This document shows, piece by piece, positions 52,890-62,954 of a DNA stretch of 64,000 bases. The position numbers were made by a program, and so were the translations under genes. The stretch comes from an uncultured Candidatus Saccharibacteria bacterium. GTDB lineage: Bacteria > Patescibacteriota > Saccharimonadia > Saccharimonadales > Saccharimonadaceae. The stretch is taken from contig CAMJKD010000003.1 in assembly GCA_946406315.1 (NCBI GenBank), positions 43,752 to 107,751 on the forward strand. The letters run 5' to 3'. Within the stretch, counting starts at the first letter, position 1. Each line of letters starts with the position of its first letter. Below the pieces are notes generated by a model. That model was not told where the DNA came from. It saw only the letters and a program-made list of their open reading frames with translations, and ran no database searches.

Positions 52890-53912
52890 ATGGAAACAAT
52901 TTTAACGGGGGTCAGAGTTAATGAAGAGCCGACGATTGGCAATTTCTTGGGTGCCTACGCCCCAATGATCAATCTATCACGCGAACACTCCGAAGATCGA
53001 ATTAACTTTTTCGTGCCCGACCTTCATTCCTTTACTACGCCAATCGACCACAGCAAGCTATATGAGCAAACCATAAAAGGTATTAAATATTACCTCGCTG
53101 CTGGTCTCGACGTAAACAATCCAAACATTCATATCTATCGCCAATCTCGCATACCAGCACACGCTGAGCTTTGCTGGATTCTCGATTGCTTCACGCCATT
53201 CGGCGAAGCTAGTCGCATGACGCAGTTCAAAGAAAAAGGCGCCGAACATCCCGATGCTGTTACGGTAGGCTTATTCAACTATCCAATCCTGATGGCGGCC
53301 GATATTCTGCTCTATGACGCCAAATACGTACCACTCGGCGAAGATCAATTTCAGCACCTAGAATTAGCCCGCAATATTGCTATACGCATGAATAACAAAT
53401 TCGGACAAGAACTATTTACCTTGCCAGCATCAGAAAAGGAACAGGTCAAATTCATGCATCTTGAAAAAGGCCTCCGCATACGCTCGCTTACTGAGCCGAA
53501 CAAAAAGATGTCCAAATCTTCAGAGAACGAACGTTCCAAAATTCTCCTTTGCGACGATCCGAAACATGCAGCGAAGAAAATTATGTCCGCTACAACCGAC
53601 AGCGAAGGCGTAATTCGTTTTGATATGGTCAATCAACCAGGTATCAGTAATTTACTTACCATGGAAAGCCTCCTCACTAACCGCGACATCCAAGACGTAA
53701 TTTCCGATTGGGCAGGGCAAACTAGCTACGGCGACCTCAAGCGTAAAGTCGCCGATACGGTCATGCATTTTCTCGCAGATTTCCAAGAACGCGTAAAAAA
53801 TATTTCAAACTCCGACGTCGAAGCAATTTTAGAAAGAGGCGAACAATACGCCAATACGGCTGCAAACAAAAAATTACGACAAGTCCAAAAAGCCATCGGT
53901 CTATATAAATAG
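52890..53912 (+). CDS. trpS: Tryptophanyl-tRNA synthetase
   Basis: 340 residues. TIGNFLGA is the HIGH-type signature, KKMSKSS the KMSKS loop, and VPDLHSFTTP, GEDQFQHLELARNIA are typical class Ic features. No SD is obvious near ATG 52890. Starts a closely packed + strand series through 57619. Confidence 0.96.
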   Translation: METILTGVRVNEEPTIGNFLGAYAPMINLSREHSEDRINFFVPDLHSFTTPIDHSKLYEQTIKGIKYYLAAGLDVNNPNIHIYRQSRIPAHAELCWILDCFTPFGEASRMTQFKEKGAEHPDAVTVGLFNYPILMAADILLYDAKYVPLGEDQFQHLELARNIAIRMNNKFGQELFTLPASEKEQVKFMHLEKGLRIRSLTEPNKKMSKSSENERSKILLCDDPKHAAKKIMSATTDSEGVIRFDMVNQPGISNLLTMESLLTNRDIQDVISDWAGQTSYGDLKRKVADTVMHFLADFQERVKNISNSDVEAILERGEQYANTAANKKLRQVQKAIGLYK

Positions 53913-53913
53913 T

Positions 53914-54426
53914 ATGCTTGAAAATCGTCAGAGAATATCAAAAAAAACTAGCAATCAAAGCGCCGTCGCGCACTACGGCGCAGATGTTCTTGACTCTAAA
54001 GGCCATAAGCGTTGTAAAAAGTTTATCCAACATGGCAACACTAACGTCCGTCAACATACTACTTCCGTAGCATATATGGCGGTTGCTATTGCGCGCAAAA
54101 CCCATCTAAAATACGACTATTCCGCATTAGTGCGTGGCGCATTATTACACGATTACTTCCTCTACGATTGGCACGAGCCTCACCATGGCTTGCACGGCTA
54201 CACGCACGCCAGTAAGGCCCTCGAAAACGCCGCCGCCGATTTTGCAATTTCTCCCATCGAAGCCGATATCATCAAAAAGCATATGTGGCCATTAAACATA
54301 AAACCACCACGTTATCGCGAAGCTATTATCGTAACGATTGCGGACAAAATTTGTTCCACCAAAGAAGTTTTCGGCAAGCCAATTTACGATAAAAAAATCG
54401 AGGAGATTCTTAATGAACATAAGTAA
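53914..54426 (+). CDS. HD-domain phosphohydrolase
   Basis: 170 residues. H...(RQHTTSVAYMAVAIAR)...LLHDYFLYDW...HMWP...VTIADKICS gives the H-HD-H-D metal pattern of small HD proteins. Close to uncharacterised bacterial HD hydrolases of about this length. Substrate unknown, perhaps a nucleotide. Starts 1 nt after the trpS stop and overlaps the next gene by 14 nt. Confidence 0.8.
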   Translation: MLENRQRISKKTSNQSAVAHYGADVLDSKGHKRCKKFIQHGNTNVRQHTTSVAYMAVAIARKTHLKYDYSALVRGALLHDYFLYDWHEPHHGLHGYTHASKALENAAADFAISPIEADIIKKHMWPLNIKPPRYREAIIVTIADKICSTKEVFGKPIYDKKIEEILNEHK

Positions 54427-55291
54427 TGCCCCCGAAATATTTCTATGGTTCATTATTTACGCCTTCTTTGGTTGGCTATGGGAATCAATCATCACTTCCA
54501 TTCCGCAAAAACGTTTCGTGAACCGCGGTTTCCTAAACGGACCATATTGCCCAATCTATGGGTGCGGCGCCTTGTTATTTATTTTCGGCACTAATCCTAT
54601 CAAAGATCCAGTATTACGCTTTCTAGCCGGAGGCATATTAGCGTGCGCGCTTGAGTATATCACATCTTGGACACTCGAAAAAATCTTCCACGCCCGTTGG
54701 TGGGACTACGCTCCACGCCGCTTCAATTTGAACGGACGCATATGCCTTGAAGGATTCATATTATTCGGTATTGGCGCAATAGCAACGCCATATATTCATC
54801 AACACATTGCACAATTAACGGCGCATCTATCTCCTGCTCTACTAAATTCAGCCTTTTCGATTATCTTAATTATCTTCATTGCAGACATCATTATTACCAA
54901 CCGCGCACTCACCAAGTTTAACCGCATGCTTCGTGAATATCAACGCGCAATCGATAAACACCGCCTCGGCCTACTCGAGTTTATTCGTCGTGGCAAACGT
55001 GCTTTTGAAATACGCATCGGAAAATACAAACGCATCCGCAATGTCTTAAACTACCAACAACGCCGTATTTTAGCTGCATTTCCGCGCTTCGATTCTACGC
55101 TTTATGAAGACGCCTTAGCGCGCATTCGCAAACTCAATGCTGATTCGCGTCGCAATATCATTATTGAACAAGACAAAAGAAAGACCGAAAAACGCACTAA
55201 CAAAAAAGCAAATAAAACTTCTAAAGCTACGCGCAAGAAAGCGCGCAAGAAAACCAACACCAAGCAAAAATCTCAAAATATGTTAAAATAA
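54413..55291 (+). CDS. Putative ABC-transporter type IV (CmpB/DUF1113-like) membrane protein with basic tail
   Basis: 292 residues from ATG 54413 (SD GAGGAGA); the track start 54338 is inside the HD gene. FLWFIIYAFFGWLWESIITSIPQKRFVNRGFLNGPYCPIYGCGALLFI is the family signature, with further TMs and YITSWTLEKIFHARWWDY. The last ~45 residues are extremely Lys/Arg-rich (KRTNKKANKTSKATRKKARKKTNTK), unusual for the family. Role unknown. Confidence 0.75.
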   Translation: MNISNAPEIFLWFIIYAFFGWLWESIITSIPQKRFVNRGFLNGPYCPIYGCGALLFIFGTNPIKDPVLRFLAGGILACALEYITSWTLEKIFHARWWDYAPRRFNLNGRICLEGFILFGIGAIATPYIHQHIAQLTAHLSPALLNSAFSIILIIFIADIIITNRALTKFNRMLREYQRAIDKHRLGLLEFIRRGKRAFEIRIGKYKRIRNVLNYQQRRILAAFPRFDSTLYEDALARIRKLNADSRRNIIIEQDKRKTEKRTNKKANKTSKATRKKARKKTNTKQKSQNMLK

Positions 55292-55296
55292 CAGAT

Positions 55297-56190
55297 ATGG
55301 GAAAGAAATTCAGTAAGCCAGAATTATCACGCATGATTAACGGCGATATCCCTTTTGATAACCAAAATAATCCCCAAAATGATACCGCCTCGCAAATTAG
55401 ACTCGACATTATCACGCTCGAGCATTATCCACGCTACAGTCGCACTACAATCCAGAAGTTTATTAAAGACGGCTGCGTTACTGTAAATAGTAAAGTCATC
55501 AACAAACCAAACACGCTCGTGGACGAAAATAGTCAAATTGAATTAACCTTACCAGAAACGCCAAGCTCTCAAAAACCACCCGTTATTTACGAAGACGAAA
55601 ATGTCATAGTTTTCAATAAACCACACGGTATGCTTTCAATTAAAAAAGGCGACTATTCGCCCGAACCCGCCATCGAAGATTGGGGCGAAATCGTACATCG
55701 ACTCGACCGCGACACTTCTGGCGTAATCATTGTTGCGAAAAACTTTGCCACAAAATCGAAATTACAAAAACAATTCCAACAACGCAAAACACATAAAACC
55801 TATTATGCCGTCGTAGAAGGCGCTCCAAAACAACCACACGCAATTATAAATGTTCCGCTCACGCGCAATCTTAAAAAACCAACCACTTTCATGCCAAATA
55901 CGGATGGTCGTGAAGCAATTACTGAATATGAAGTCGTCAAACAAGGCGAAAAAACTGCACTAGTCAAATTAGAACCTCAAACTGGGCGCACGCATCAATT
56001 ACGTATCCATATGGCACATATTGGCACACCAATCCTCGGCGATGTCATTTATAACCCTAAAGGCACTAAGGCTGACCGTATGTATCTTCACGCCCAATCG
56101 CTAGAAATTACTATTCCAGGCAAAGAGCACGGCGAACGCAAAATCTTTACCGCAGAGTTACCGAAAGATTTCGAAAATGCAATTAAATAA
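55297..56190 (+). CDS. RluA/RluD-type 23S rRNA pseudouridine synthase
   Basis: 297 residues. N-terminal S4 domain (YSRTTIQKFIKDGCVTVNSKVINKP), then catalytic VHRLDRDTSGVIIVAK (Asp of HRLDxxTSG), and QTGRTHQLRIHMAHIGTPILGD. Isomerises uridines in rRNA. TAAAAT with TGT extension is 7 nt before the ATG, so besides read-through it may have its own leaderless transcript. Overlaps the next gene. Confidence 0.92.
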   Translation: MGKKFSKPELSRMINGDIPFDNQNNPQNDTASQIRLDIITLEHYPRYSRTTIQKFIKDGCVTVNSKVINKPNTLVDENSQIELTLPETPSSQKPPVIYEDENVIVFNKPHGMLSIKKGDYSPEPAIEDWGEIVHRLDRDTSGVIIVAKNFATKSKLQKQFQQRKTHKTYYAVVEGAPKQPHAIINVPLTRNLKKPTTFMPNTDGREAITEYEVVKQGEKTALVKLEPQTGRTHQLRIHMAHIGTPILGDVIYNPKGTKADRMYLHAQSLEITIPGKEHGERKIFTAELPKDFENAIK

Positions 56191-56842
56191 AAATTCAGAC
56201 ATATCTAGCATTAGCCAAAAAACTGGTTTTGCTATTTTTGAATTTCCAGAAGAGGACTTTGCGCAAATCCTTACCTCTGCGCACCATTTCCATCCAAACG
56301 AAAAAGGCATTTATGCTAAAGATGATATTGATTCTATTGCAAAGATCACACACGACAAGCAAACCGAAAATCTCACCCTAGTGCTGGAAGATGCCGAAAA
56401 AATGAACGAAGCGGCTGCCAATACTTTTCTAAAAACGCTCGAAGAGCCAAGCGAATATGTTCATTTCGTTTTTCTCGTCCGCAATACCAGCAAAATCCTG
56501 CCAACTATCAAGTCGCGCGCACATATCTACTATTTATCGCCAGAAGCTAAAACCAGTACGGCGCCGCAAATTGACCCAGAAATAATGAAATTGGCAAAAC
56601 AATACATCGCTTGCACACCAAAGGAACTGGGACCATTCTGCGACAAAATCGCAAAGGATAAGAAGAATGGCCGCACCAACGCCATCAAAATCGTCGATGC
56701 CGCCATTCAAATTCTCTACAAATCTTATTTTATTACTGGCAAAAGTAATTACCTAAATAAGCTCGACAGCCTACTAGGCGCCGCCGAGGCTCTTAATGCA
56801 AGCGGCAATATCAGATTACAGCTTGCCTCCGGCATACTCTAA
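56177..56842 (+). CDS. holB: DNA polymerase III delta'-like (HolB) protein, Walker A absent
   Basis: 221 residues. DAEKMNEAAANTFLKTLEEPSEYVHFVFLVRNTSKILPTIKSRAHIYYL is the delta'/gamma sensor region. The N-terminal P-loop is missing, which agrees with delta' being ATP-independent, but the protein is short compared with the usual ~330 residues. Likely clamp-loader subunit. Overlaps the pseudouridine synthase gene by 14 nt. Confidence 0.7.
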   Translation: MQLNKNSDISSISQKTGFAIFEFPEEDFAQILTSAHHFHPNEKGIYAKDDIDSIAKITHDKQTENLTLVLEDAEKMNEAAANTFLKTLEEPSEYVHFVFLVRNTSKILPTIKSRAHIYYLSPEAKTSTAPQIDPEIMKLAKQYIACTPKELGPFCDKIAKDKKNGRTNAIKIVDAAIQILYKSYFITGKSNYLNKLDSLLGAAEALNASGNIRLQLASGIL

Positions 56843-56866
56843 GCCTAAGTGTGATATAATACGAAT

Positions 56867-57619
56867 ATGCTTGCAGCAATACTAATTTTATTCTTTGTCT
56901 TCTTTACAGTATTTTTCATTCCAAACTATAGTACCGAACCCGAAACAACACAAGAAGACCAAAACAAAAAACCCCAAATGAAAAAACTCTGGAGTTTAGC
57001 GCAATCTGCTATGCGTGAGCGCAAACCACTCAAGGCTGAAAAGGCTTTATTGACAATTCTGAAATTCGACGAAAAAAACGCCGCCGCCTATAACCGACTC
57101 GGTATTCTTTATGCCAAAGAAAAACACTACAAAGAAGCCGTAGAATGTTTCGAAATTGCACAGTCACTAGACAATAATGCCTCTAGTTTACATAACGTCG
57201 GCTTAATCTACCTCGAAACCGGCAAGTACGAAAAAGCCGCCATGGCATTCTCGCAAGCAATCGAACTAGAGGGCGATCAGCCCGGTCGTTACATCGCCTA
57301 CGCTAAAGCTCTCGAAAAAATTGGCCAACGCCACAAAGCAATCGAAGCACTCGAAACCGCATATAGCCTCAATCCGACAACCGTCATCCTGCGCCATCTC
57401 TTAGAGCTCTACGAAAATGCCGGCGATGTCGCAAATATCGAGTTAACCCGTCAACGTATCGACGAACTTCAGCATATGCGCACAAAAGTAAACGAAAAGG
57501 CAAATAAGCCAAAACGTCATCTTATCCACCGCACGCCAAAAACTCCAAAAGCACTAAAACCAGCCAAAGCAGCCCCGAAGACTAGCAAAAAAGTTGCGAA
57601 AAAGCGCAAAATCATCTAA
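56867..57619 (+). CDS. Membrane-anchored TPR protein
   Basis: 250 residues. N-terminal TM (~2-18, AAILILFFVFFTVFF), linker, then tetratricopeptide repeats (AAAYNRLGILYAKEKHYKEAVECFEIAQSLDNNASSLHNVGLIYLETGKYEKAAMAFSQAIELEG). Basic Pro/Lys tail. Scaffold role inferred. TATAAT (56855-56860), 6 nt, ATG, no SD: a clear leaderless candidate. Confidence 0.8.
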   Translation: MLAAILILFFVFFTVFFIPNYSTEPETTQEDQNKKPQMKKLWSLAQSAMRERKPLKAEKALLTILKFDEKNAAAYNRLGILYAKEKHYKEAVECFEIAQSLDNNASSLHNVGLIYLETGKYEKAAMAFSQAIELEGDQPGRYIAYAKALEKIGQRHKAIEALETAYSLNPTTVILRHLLELYENAGDVANIELTRQRIDELQHMRTKVNEKANKPKRHLIHRTPKTPKALKPAKAAPKTSKKVAKKRKII

Positions 57620-57633
57620 AATACAAGCATTGC

Positions 57634-57709
57634 GCCGCAATAGCTCAGTTGGCAGAGCAGCCGCCTTGTAAGCGGCAGGTCATCAGTTCAAGTCTGATTT
57701 GCGGCTCCA
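57634..57709 (+). tRNA. tRNA-Thr(TGT)
   Basis: Acceptor GCCGCAA/TTGCGGC, D-arm GCTC...GAGC, anticodon stem GCCGC/GCGGC with loop CTTGTAA, T-arm ATCAG-TTCAAGT-CTGAT, encoded CCA. Confidence 0.96.
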
Positions 57710-57716
57710 CGAGTAC

Positions 57717-57748
57717 ATAGCAAGTAAAAAAGAACTTGCTATTTTTTG
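57717..57748 (+). terminator. Terminator of tRNA-Thr
   Basis: ATAGCAAGT/ACTTGCTAT with TTTTTT. Confidence 0.85.
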
Positions 57749-57776
57749 ATACCTACCCAATGACATAGAACTACGT

Positions 57777-57805
57777 TTGACAAATATGGCAAAAAATAGT
57801 ATCAT
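57777..57805 (+). promoter_or_regulatory. Promoter of the 57853 gene
   Basis: TTGACA-N17-TATCAT. Confidence 0.65.
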
Positions 57806-57852
57806 ACGACAGCAGCTAATCGCCCATTATTGAAACAGAAAGGGGGAATCAA

Positions 57853-58320
57853 ATGGTCAGGAAAAGCTTGAACATTACAGTTAACGGCAAAGTGCAATCT
57901 GTCGTTATCCGCTTCCAGTACGCAGATTGGTCCAGTAGTAAACAATGCAGGGTACAGGGAACTGAAGAGAAGATGTGGTACACAAGTTGTGACAGCAATG
58001 GTTCGTATCACTATGCAGTCGTCAGCCAACTGGCGCCAATGTGGTATATTAAGCTTGCCAGCCTATTCGAAATGATCAACAATTGTGACGAATATCAGAA
58101 TCTTGTCCCTGGCCTAAGCAATGACGTTTTTCGCCTAAGCACCATCGAAGAGTTCATCGTCGTCAATGCCGACAAGCAACATCGCATAGATTATATCAAC
58201 GCCAGAATCGCTATGTATAGCGATATCATCATGAATAGATCATATACCGATGAGGAAGATCAAAAAGCAATTATCAATGCCTACAATTTATTAACTGGAC
58301 TACTTACAACTCTTAAATGA
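57853..58320 (+). CDS. Hypothetical protein
   Basis: 155 residues, SD AAAGGGGG. N-terminal beta-rich half (LNITVNGKVQSVVIRFQYADW), C-terminal helices (HRIDYINARIAMYSDIIMNRSYTDEEDQKAIINAYNLL). Cytoplasmic; no family recognised. Own promoter and terminator, as for the other single accessory genes. Confidence 0.65.
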   Translation: MVRKSLNITVNGKVQSVVIRFQYADWSSSKQCRVQGTEEKMWYTSCDSNGSYHYAVVSQLAPMWYIKLASLFEMINNCDEYQNLVPGLSNDVFRLSTIEEFIVVNADKQHRIDYINARIAMYSDIIMNRSYTDEEDQKAIINAYNLLTGLLTTLK

Positions 58321-58331
58321 GCAAATACAAT

Positions 58332-58357
58332 GCCCGCGCCTATGCGCGGGCTATTTC
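58332..58357 (+). terminator. Terminator of the 57853 gene
   Basis: GCCCGCGCC-TATG-CGCGGGC then TATTTCT. Confidence 0.8.
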
Positions 58358-58503
58358 TATTGGTTCCGAGCATTATAACGCAATAAAACTATCACAATAA
58401 TGCAACATACGATGCTTGTGTTTATCTTCTAAATACACTATAATCATAAGTAGTACAAAGAGTGCTGTGTAGGAACTTCGATTATAGTAATGGGAGGCAT
58501 AAA

Positions 58504-61500
58504 ATGTTTGCTACCAGAAAGCGCTTAACGCAGGTAGATAGGATTCAGAAAAATATTCGTATTTTTGCAGTGCTCATTTTGGGCGCTATTTTAAGTTGTA
58601 TTGTTTTTAAGTCCTTTGCTGAAATTATCGATGATGTCCGTGTTGATGTCGATGCAGATCTTACCTATTACTTAAACGTCAAAGAAGACGGTATTGATGC
58701 TACTGGCATAGAATCTAGTGATGCCCAAATTGCCAATGTACTTGGTGGTAGGGTAAATGTGACAGACAAAATCCCAGAAGGTCTAGTATTCCAAGGTTTC
58801 GTTACTACTTCTGATGGTACAATCGGTGCCGTATCCCGTGCAGATAACTCTATCCAATGTCCAGGTAAAGTCATTGACGATACTAATGAAGAAACTGTAG
58901 ATACTGGTACTTGGAATAATGACCATACAGAATACTACTACCATGGTCTTCACTACAATGCTAATACTCGTACCGTTAGCTTTTCCGCTGAGAAGATTAA
59001 AGCTGGCTGCCAATTAACAGTAGGCATTATTACTAAAACCCCAGCCACCATAGATGATCCAAATACTACTCCCATTGAAACTCGTCGAGACTTCTACAAC
59101 ACTGCTTTTGCTGCCGAACGAGGACTAACTGCTACTTCCAATACTGTTCATGCCTTTATTGGCAACTCTAGCGCTACGCTATATGACGTTACTTACGCAT
59201 ATGAAGGAGATATTCCAACTGGCGCACCAGCAACTCCTAGTGAAGAATCTTACGCCCAAGACTCCACAGTACCAGTTAATGCCAACCCAATACTTGAAGG
59301 CTATACGTTCTCTGGTTGGACCACTACTGATGCTACCGTAACGGACGGAACTTTCCCAATGCCAAATCGCAATGTCCGTCTAGTAGGTCTTTGGACGAAA
59401 AACCCAGAAGGTACTAAATATAACGTTACCTATGTCATTAATGGCGAAAAACCAACAGATTTCATGCCACCAGTTCAGAAGCAATATGAAGCAGGCGTTA
59501 GTGTGCCATTAGATTCTACGGAAGCTAATGCTAATATTGATGGTTATAGATTCTCTGGTTGGAGTACTACCGATGCTACATTATCTGAAACTGGCTTCAT
59601 TATGCCAGACCATGATGTAACTATTGTAGGTTCATTCCAACGTATTTCGTACAGAGTCTGCTATGCCTTTGAGGGTGCTATTATGCCACAAAATGCTAGT
59701 TCACTTTTGCCTCAATGCGAAGATCATTATCCAGGCGATACGGTTACAACAGCTGCTAATCCAGTAGCAGCAGGTTACGACTTCCTAGGTTGGTATAAGA
59801 ATGCAACCTTCACCATGCCAGAAGAAAACGTTACTATCTATGGTGAATGGGCAGAAACTCTTGGCACTTTCATACCACAGATAAGCAAAAGTCTTGTTGA
59901 TGCTCAGACGGAATACGTCTATGGCGAAACCGTAAAGTTCAAGATTACTGTTCATAACCCAGAATCCTTTGCTATTAAAGATGTCTATTTGCAAGAAGAA
60001 TTAGACGGCGCAGTTTTTGTAGTTCCTGCCGATGACTCCTATACAGTCAAGACTAATACAATCGCGGTAATTCCAAGCATCCCAGCTAATTCTAGCGTAG
60101 ATGTCTATGCCGAATACAAGGTAACAGAAAACCGAACTCAAACACTCACTAACATTGTAGAGCTAACTGGTGCTCTAGCAGATAACCATACCTTAGATAC
60201 TAGCCAAGAATACAAAGCAACCGTAAACTTCAATACCGTTCCAGAACCAGTACCGCTAACGGGTATTATCTTTAATGCTTTACCATATATTGGTTTAATT
60301 GCGCTGGGAATTTGTATTATCTTCGTTATTGTTATTTCGTCACGCAAATTTGACCTATTAGGAAAGCTAAGTCTAGCCTCAAGTAGTATTAATCCACATA
60401 AAATCTTCAAATACTCACTCCCATGCTTCGCCATTATTGGTGCCCTAATTGGTGTTACATTGGTTAAGAATGTTGCAGCAGGGCATTATACTGAAGTCAT
60501 TAAGTCTGTAGAATTAACATCGCAACATACTAACTACTCCAATAGCGAACCGGGCTCTTGGAATGTAACGAAGAGTGCGAAATGGATTGAGCCAGACAAA
60601 GCTAGGATAACATTTGACGTAGATACAGTAGCTAAGTTTGCGGACGGCATTCATACAGACATTGTAATGGTGCTAGATAACTCCAGCTCAATGAGTGGAG
60701 ATAAAATAACACAAGTTAAGCATGATGCAACCGAGCTTATTGAGAGTGTTCTCTCCGATTCTAATAACCGTATTGGTTTAGTAAGCTTTAATACTACCGC
60801 GACTAAACTCAGTAATCTCACTTCAGATAAGACTACACTCATAGATTTAGTAAATGGATTAGGCACGCCAGGCTGCACTAACTATTATGATGGCTTTCTG
60901 AAAGCCGAAGAAGTACTTGAAGGTTACCAAAAGCAAGATAGCCGCGAACTCATCATGTTATTCTTAACTGACGGTTATCCAAATGAACAAACTCCAAATG
61001 AAATCCCTGAATACCAGGCCTTAAAAGCCAAATATCCATATATGACCATTAATGGTATCCAGTACGAAATGGGCGACGAAGTTCTAGACCCTATCAAGCA
61101 GATCTCAGATAAGCAATTCATTGCAAATATGGACTCATTGAATAATGTACTCTTTGAAGCTTCAGTTACGCCATATGCCTATGAGAACTTTACTCTAACC
61201 GACTACATCGATGACGAATACTGGGATGTAGATAGTGTAGACATGATCGAAGCCTCCATTGGCGAAGCAAACCACACCCATGAAGGCACAGTGCCAGTTG
61301 TAGCCTGGACGATGAATGGAGTGTTAATATCTGGTCGTTCAGCTAGGTTAACGATAGACGTGACATTAAAGAACGCAAGCGCAATTGAAGAGGGAACCTT
61401 CCTACCAACCAATGACCATGAAACTGTACAAAGTAGCTTACCGGAAACGCCAGACGAAAACATCTCTAGCGAACTTACGCCAGTCCTAAAATCCAGCTAC

Positions 61501-62904
61501 GAAGTAACCTATGAGCCGAATTTGCCAAGTGGCTGCAGCTCATACAAAGGCACTCTACCGGCAACACAGAGCTATCTACCAATGACTATAGTGCAAAAGT
61601 CTAGCAGTACACTTACTTGCGACGGCTACAACTTTGTTAGGTGGGATGTGGCCGAAGGCGATCCGAAGCCGATTAATGACGACTATTTCAAGATAATTGA
61701 CGACAACGTAATCTTGCGTGCCATCTGGTCCAAAGTTTCTATCTCTAAGAGCATGGATGGGGAGGTAAAGGAAGAAGTAGTAGCAATCCTAAATACTGGA
61801 CAGAACATAAACGTGGCATTGAAAAAGCTGTCTGGTCAAACCAGTGCAAGCTATTCGACTAGTAATACTGCTATTACAGCCATAAAGCCTGCCTCTGCTA
61901 TGTCTTCTGCGCAACAAGCAAGCGCTTCCGTGATTTCTGCAGCTGGTTCTCCCGTACCAATTTATGCCTGGTTCGATAATACCGATGGCACTATCTATAT
62001 CTACTCCGAGGCAGATAAGATTAAGGCGGGCACTTCCTTGAGTTTTTTATTCTACAACTTTAAGAACCTGAACGATATCTCCGCACTTTCTAGTTGGGAT
62101 ACTTCGAGTGTTACTAATATGAGCTCTATGTTCTATGGCGCCTCTAGTCTTACGGATATTGATGCGCTTTCTGACTGGGATACTTCTAAAGTTACTAATA
62201 TGAACTCTATGCTCTATAGCGCCTCCAGCCTCACGAATATAGACGGCGTCGCCGATTGGGATACTTCGAGTGTTACCATTATGAGCTATATGTTCTATGG
62301 CGCCTCCAGCCTTGCAGATATAGACGCTCTTACCGATTGGGATACTTCGAAAGTTACTACTATGAGCTCTATGTTCCGTGGCGCCTCCAGTCTGACGGAT
62401 ATAGACGGCGCTTCTAATTGGGATACTTCAAGTGTTACTGCTATGAGTTATATGTTCTATGGCGCCTCCAGTCTGACGGATATTGATGCGCTTAGCGATT
62501 GGAATACTTCAAAAGTTACTACTATGCAGTCTATGTTCTCTAGTGCCTCCAGTCTCACAAATATAGACGCGCTCAGTAATTGGAATACTTCAAAAGTTAC
62601 TACTATGCAGTCTATGTTCTCTAGTGCGTACAGCCTTGCAAATATAGACGGCGCAACCGGTTGGGATACTTCGAGTGTTGTAAATATGAGCTATATGTTC
62701 TACAACGTTTCCAGTCTTGTCAATATAGACGGTGCATCTGATTGGGACACTTCGCAAGTTGCCGATATGTCCTACATGTTCTTCAATTGCTCTCATATAA
62801 CGTCCCTCCAACCGATTTTTGATTGGGATGTCTCAAGCTTGACGAATAAGAATAGTATCTTTAATGGTATTCCAGCAACCGTACAGCGTCCAGCATGGTT
62901 ATAG
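58504..62904 (+). CDS. Giant surface protein: InlB-type repeats, VWA domain, BspA/DUF285 repeats (copy 2)
   Basis: 1466 residues from ATG 58504 with GGGAGG SD; the track start 58462 has no SD. Same architecture as the 31139 gene: N-terminal TM, InlB-type repeats, DUF11-like domain, two central TMs, VWA (DNSSSMS), InlB-type unit and 10 rather than 11 DUF285 repeats, ending in RPAWL. About 690 bp near the 5' end match copy 1 with about four changes. Other blocks (around 59791-59990 and 60661-60795) are also identical while the intervening parts differ. Different promoter region; tRNA-Tyr follows 50 nt downstream. Adhesin role inferred as for copy 1. Confidence 0.9.
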   Translation: MFATRKRLTQVDRIQKNIRIFAVLILGAILSCIVFKSFAEIIDDVRVDVDADLTYYLNVKEDGIDATGIESSDAQIANVLGGRVNVTDKIPEGLVFQGFVTTSDGTIGAVSRADNSIQCPGKVIDDTNEETVDTGTWNNDHTEYYYHGLHYNANTRTVSFSAEKIKAGCQLTVGIITKTPATIDDPNTTPIETRRDFYNTAFAAERGLTATSNTVHAFIGNSSATLYDVTYAYEGDIPTGAPATPSEESYAQDSTVPVNANPILEGYTFSGWTTTDATVTDGTFPMPNRNVRLVGLWTKNPEGTKYNVTYVINGEKPTDFMPPVQKQYEAGVSVPLDSTEANANIDGYRFSGWSTTDATLSETGFIMPDHDVTIVGSFQRISYRVCYAFEGAIMPQNASSLLPQCEDHYPGDTVTTAANPVAAGYDFLGWYKNATFTMPEENVTIYGEWAETLGTFIPQISKSLVDAQTEYVYGETVKFKITVHNPESFAIKDVYLQEELDGAVFVVPADDSYTVKTNTIAVIPSIPANSSVDVYAEYKVTENRTQTLTNIVELTGALADNHTLDTSQEYKATVNFNTVPEPVPLTGIIFNALPYIGLIALGICIIFVIVISSRKFDLLGKLSLASSSINPHKIFKYSLPCFAIIGALIGVTLVKNVAAGHYTEVIKSVELTSQHTNYSNSEPGSWNVTKSAKWIEPDKARITFDVDTVAKFADGIHTDIVMVLDNSSSMSGDKITQVKHDATELIESVLSDSNNRIGLVSFNTTATKLSNLTSDKTTLIDLVNGLGTPGCTNYYDGFLKAEEVLEGYQKQDSRELIMLFLTDGYPNEQTPNEIPEYQALKAKYPYMTINGIQYEMGDEVLDPIKQISDKQFIANMDSLNNVLFEASVTPYAYENFTLTDYIDDEYWDVDSVDMIEASIGEANHTHEGTVPVVAWTMNGVLISGRSARLTIDVTLKNASAIEEGTFLPTNDHETVQSSLPETPDENISSELTPVLKSSYEVTYEPNLPSGCSSYKGTLPATQSYLPMTIVQKSSSTLTCDGYNFVRWDVAEGDPKPINDDYFKIIDDNVILRAIWSKVSISKSMDGEVKEEVVAILNTGQNINVALKKLSGQTSASYSTSNTAITAIKPASAMSSAQQASASVISAAGSPVPIYAWFDNTDGTIYIYSEADKIKAGTSLSFLFYNFKNLNDISALSSWDTSSVTNMSSMFYGASSLTDIDALSDWDTSKVTNMNSMLYSASSLTNIDGVADWDTSSVTIMSYMFYGASSLADIDALTDWDTSKVTTMSSMFRGASSLTDIDGASNWDTSSVTAMSYMFYGASSLTDIDALSDWNTSKVTTMQSMFSSASSLTNIDALSNWNTSKVTTMQSMFSSAYSLANIDGATGWDTSSVVNMSYMFYNVSSLVNIDGASDWDTSQVADMSYMFFNCSHITSLQPIFDWDVSSLTNKNSIFNGIPATVQRPAWL
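58514..59206 (+). repeat. Long near-identical repeat, partner of 31158-31850
   Basis: Constant offset of 27356 with about four mismatches by eye (e.g. 31165, 31191, 31807, 31810 in copy 1). The shadow ORFs at 31312/58668 and 31427/58783 have identical translations. Confidence 0.9.
62090..62870 (+). repeat. DUF285 coding repeats of surface gene copy 2
   Basis: About 10 tandem units of ~78 bp encoding W[DN]TS[SK]VTxMxxM. Confidence 0.9.
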
Positions 62905-62954
62905 AGATTTTCAATTTGCATATTATACTTAAAAATGCTAACATATACAGTATC

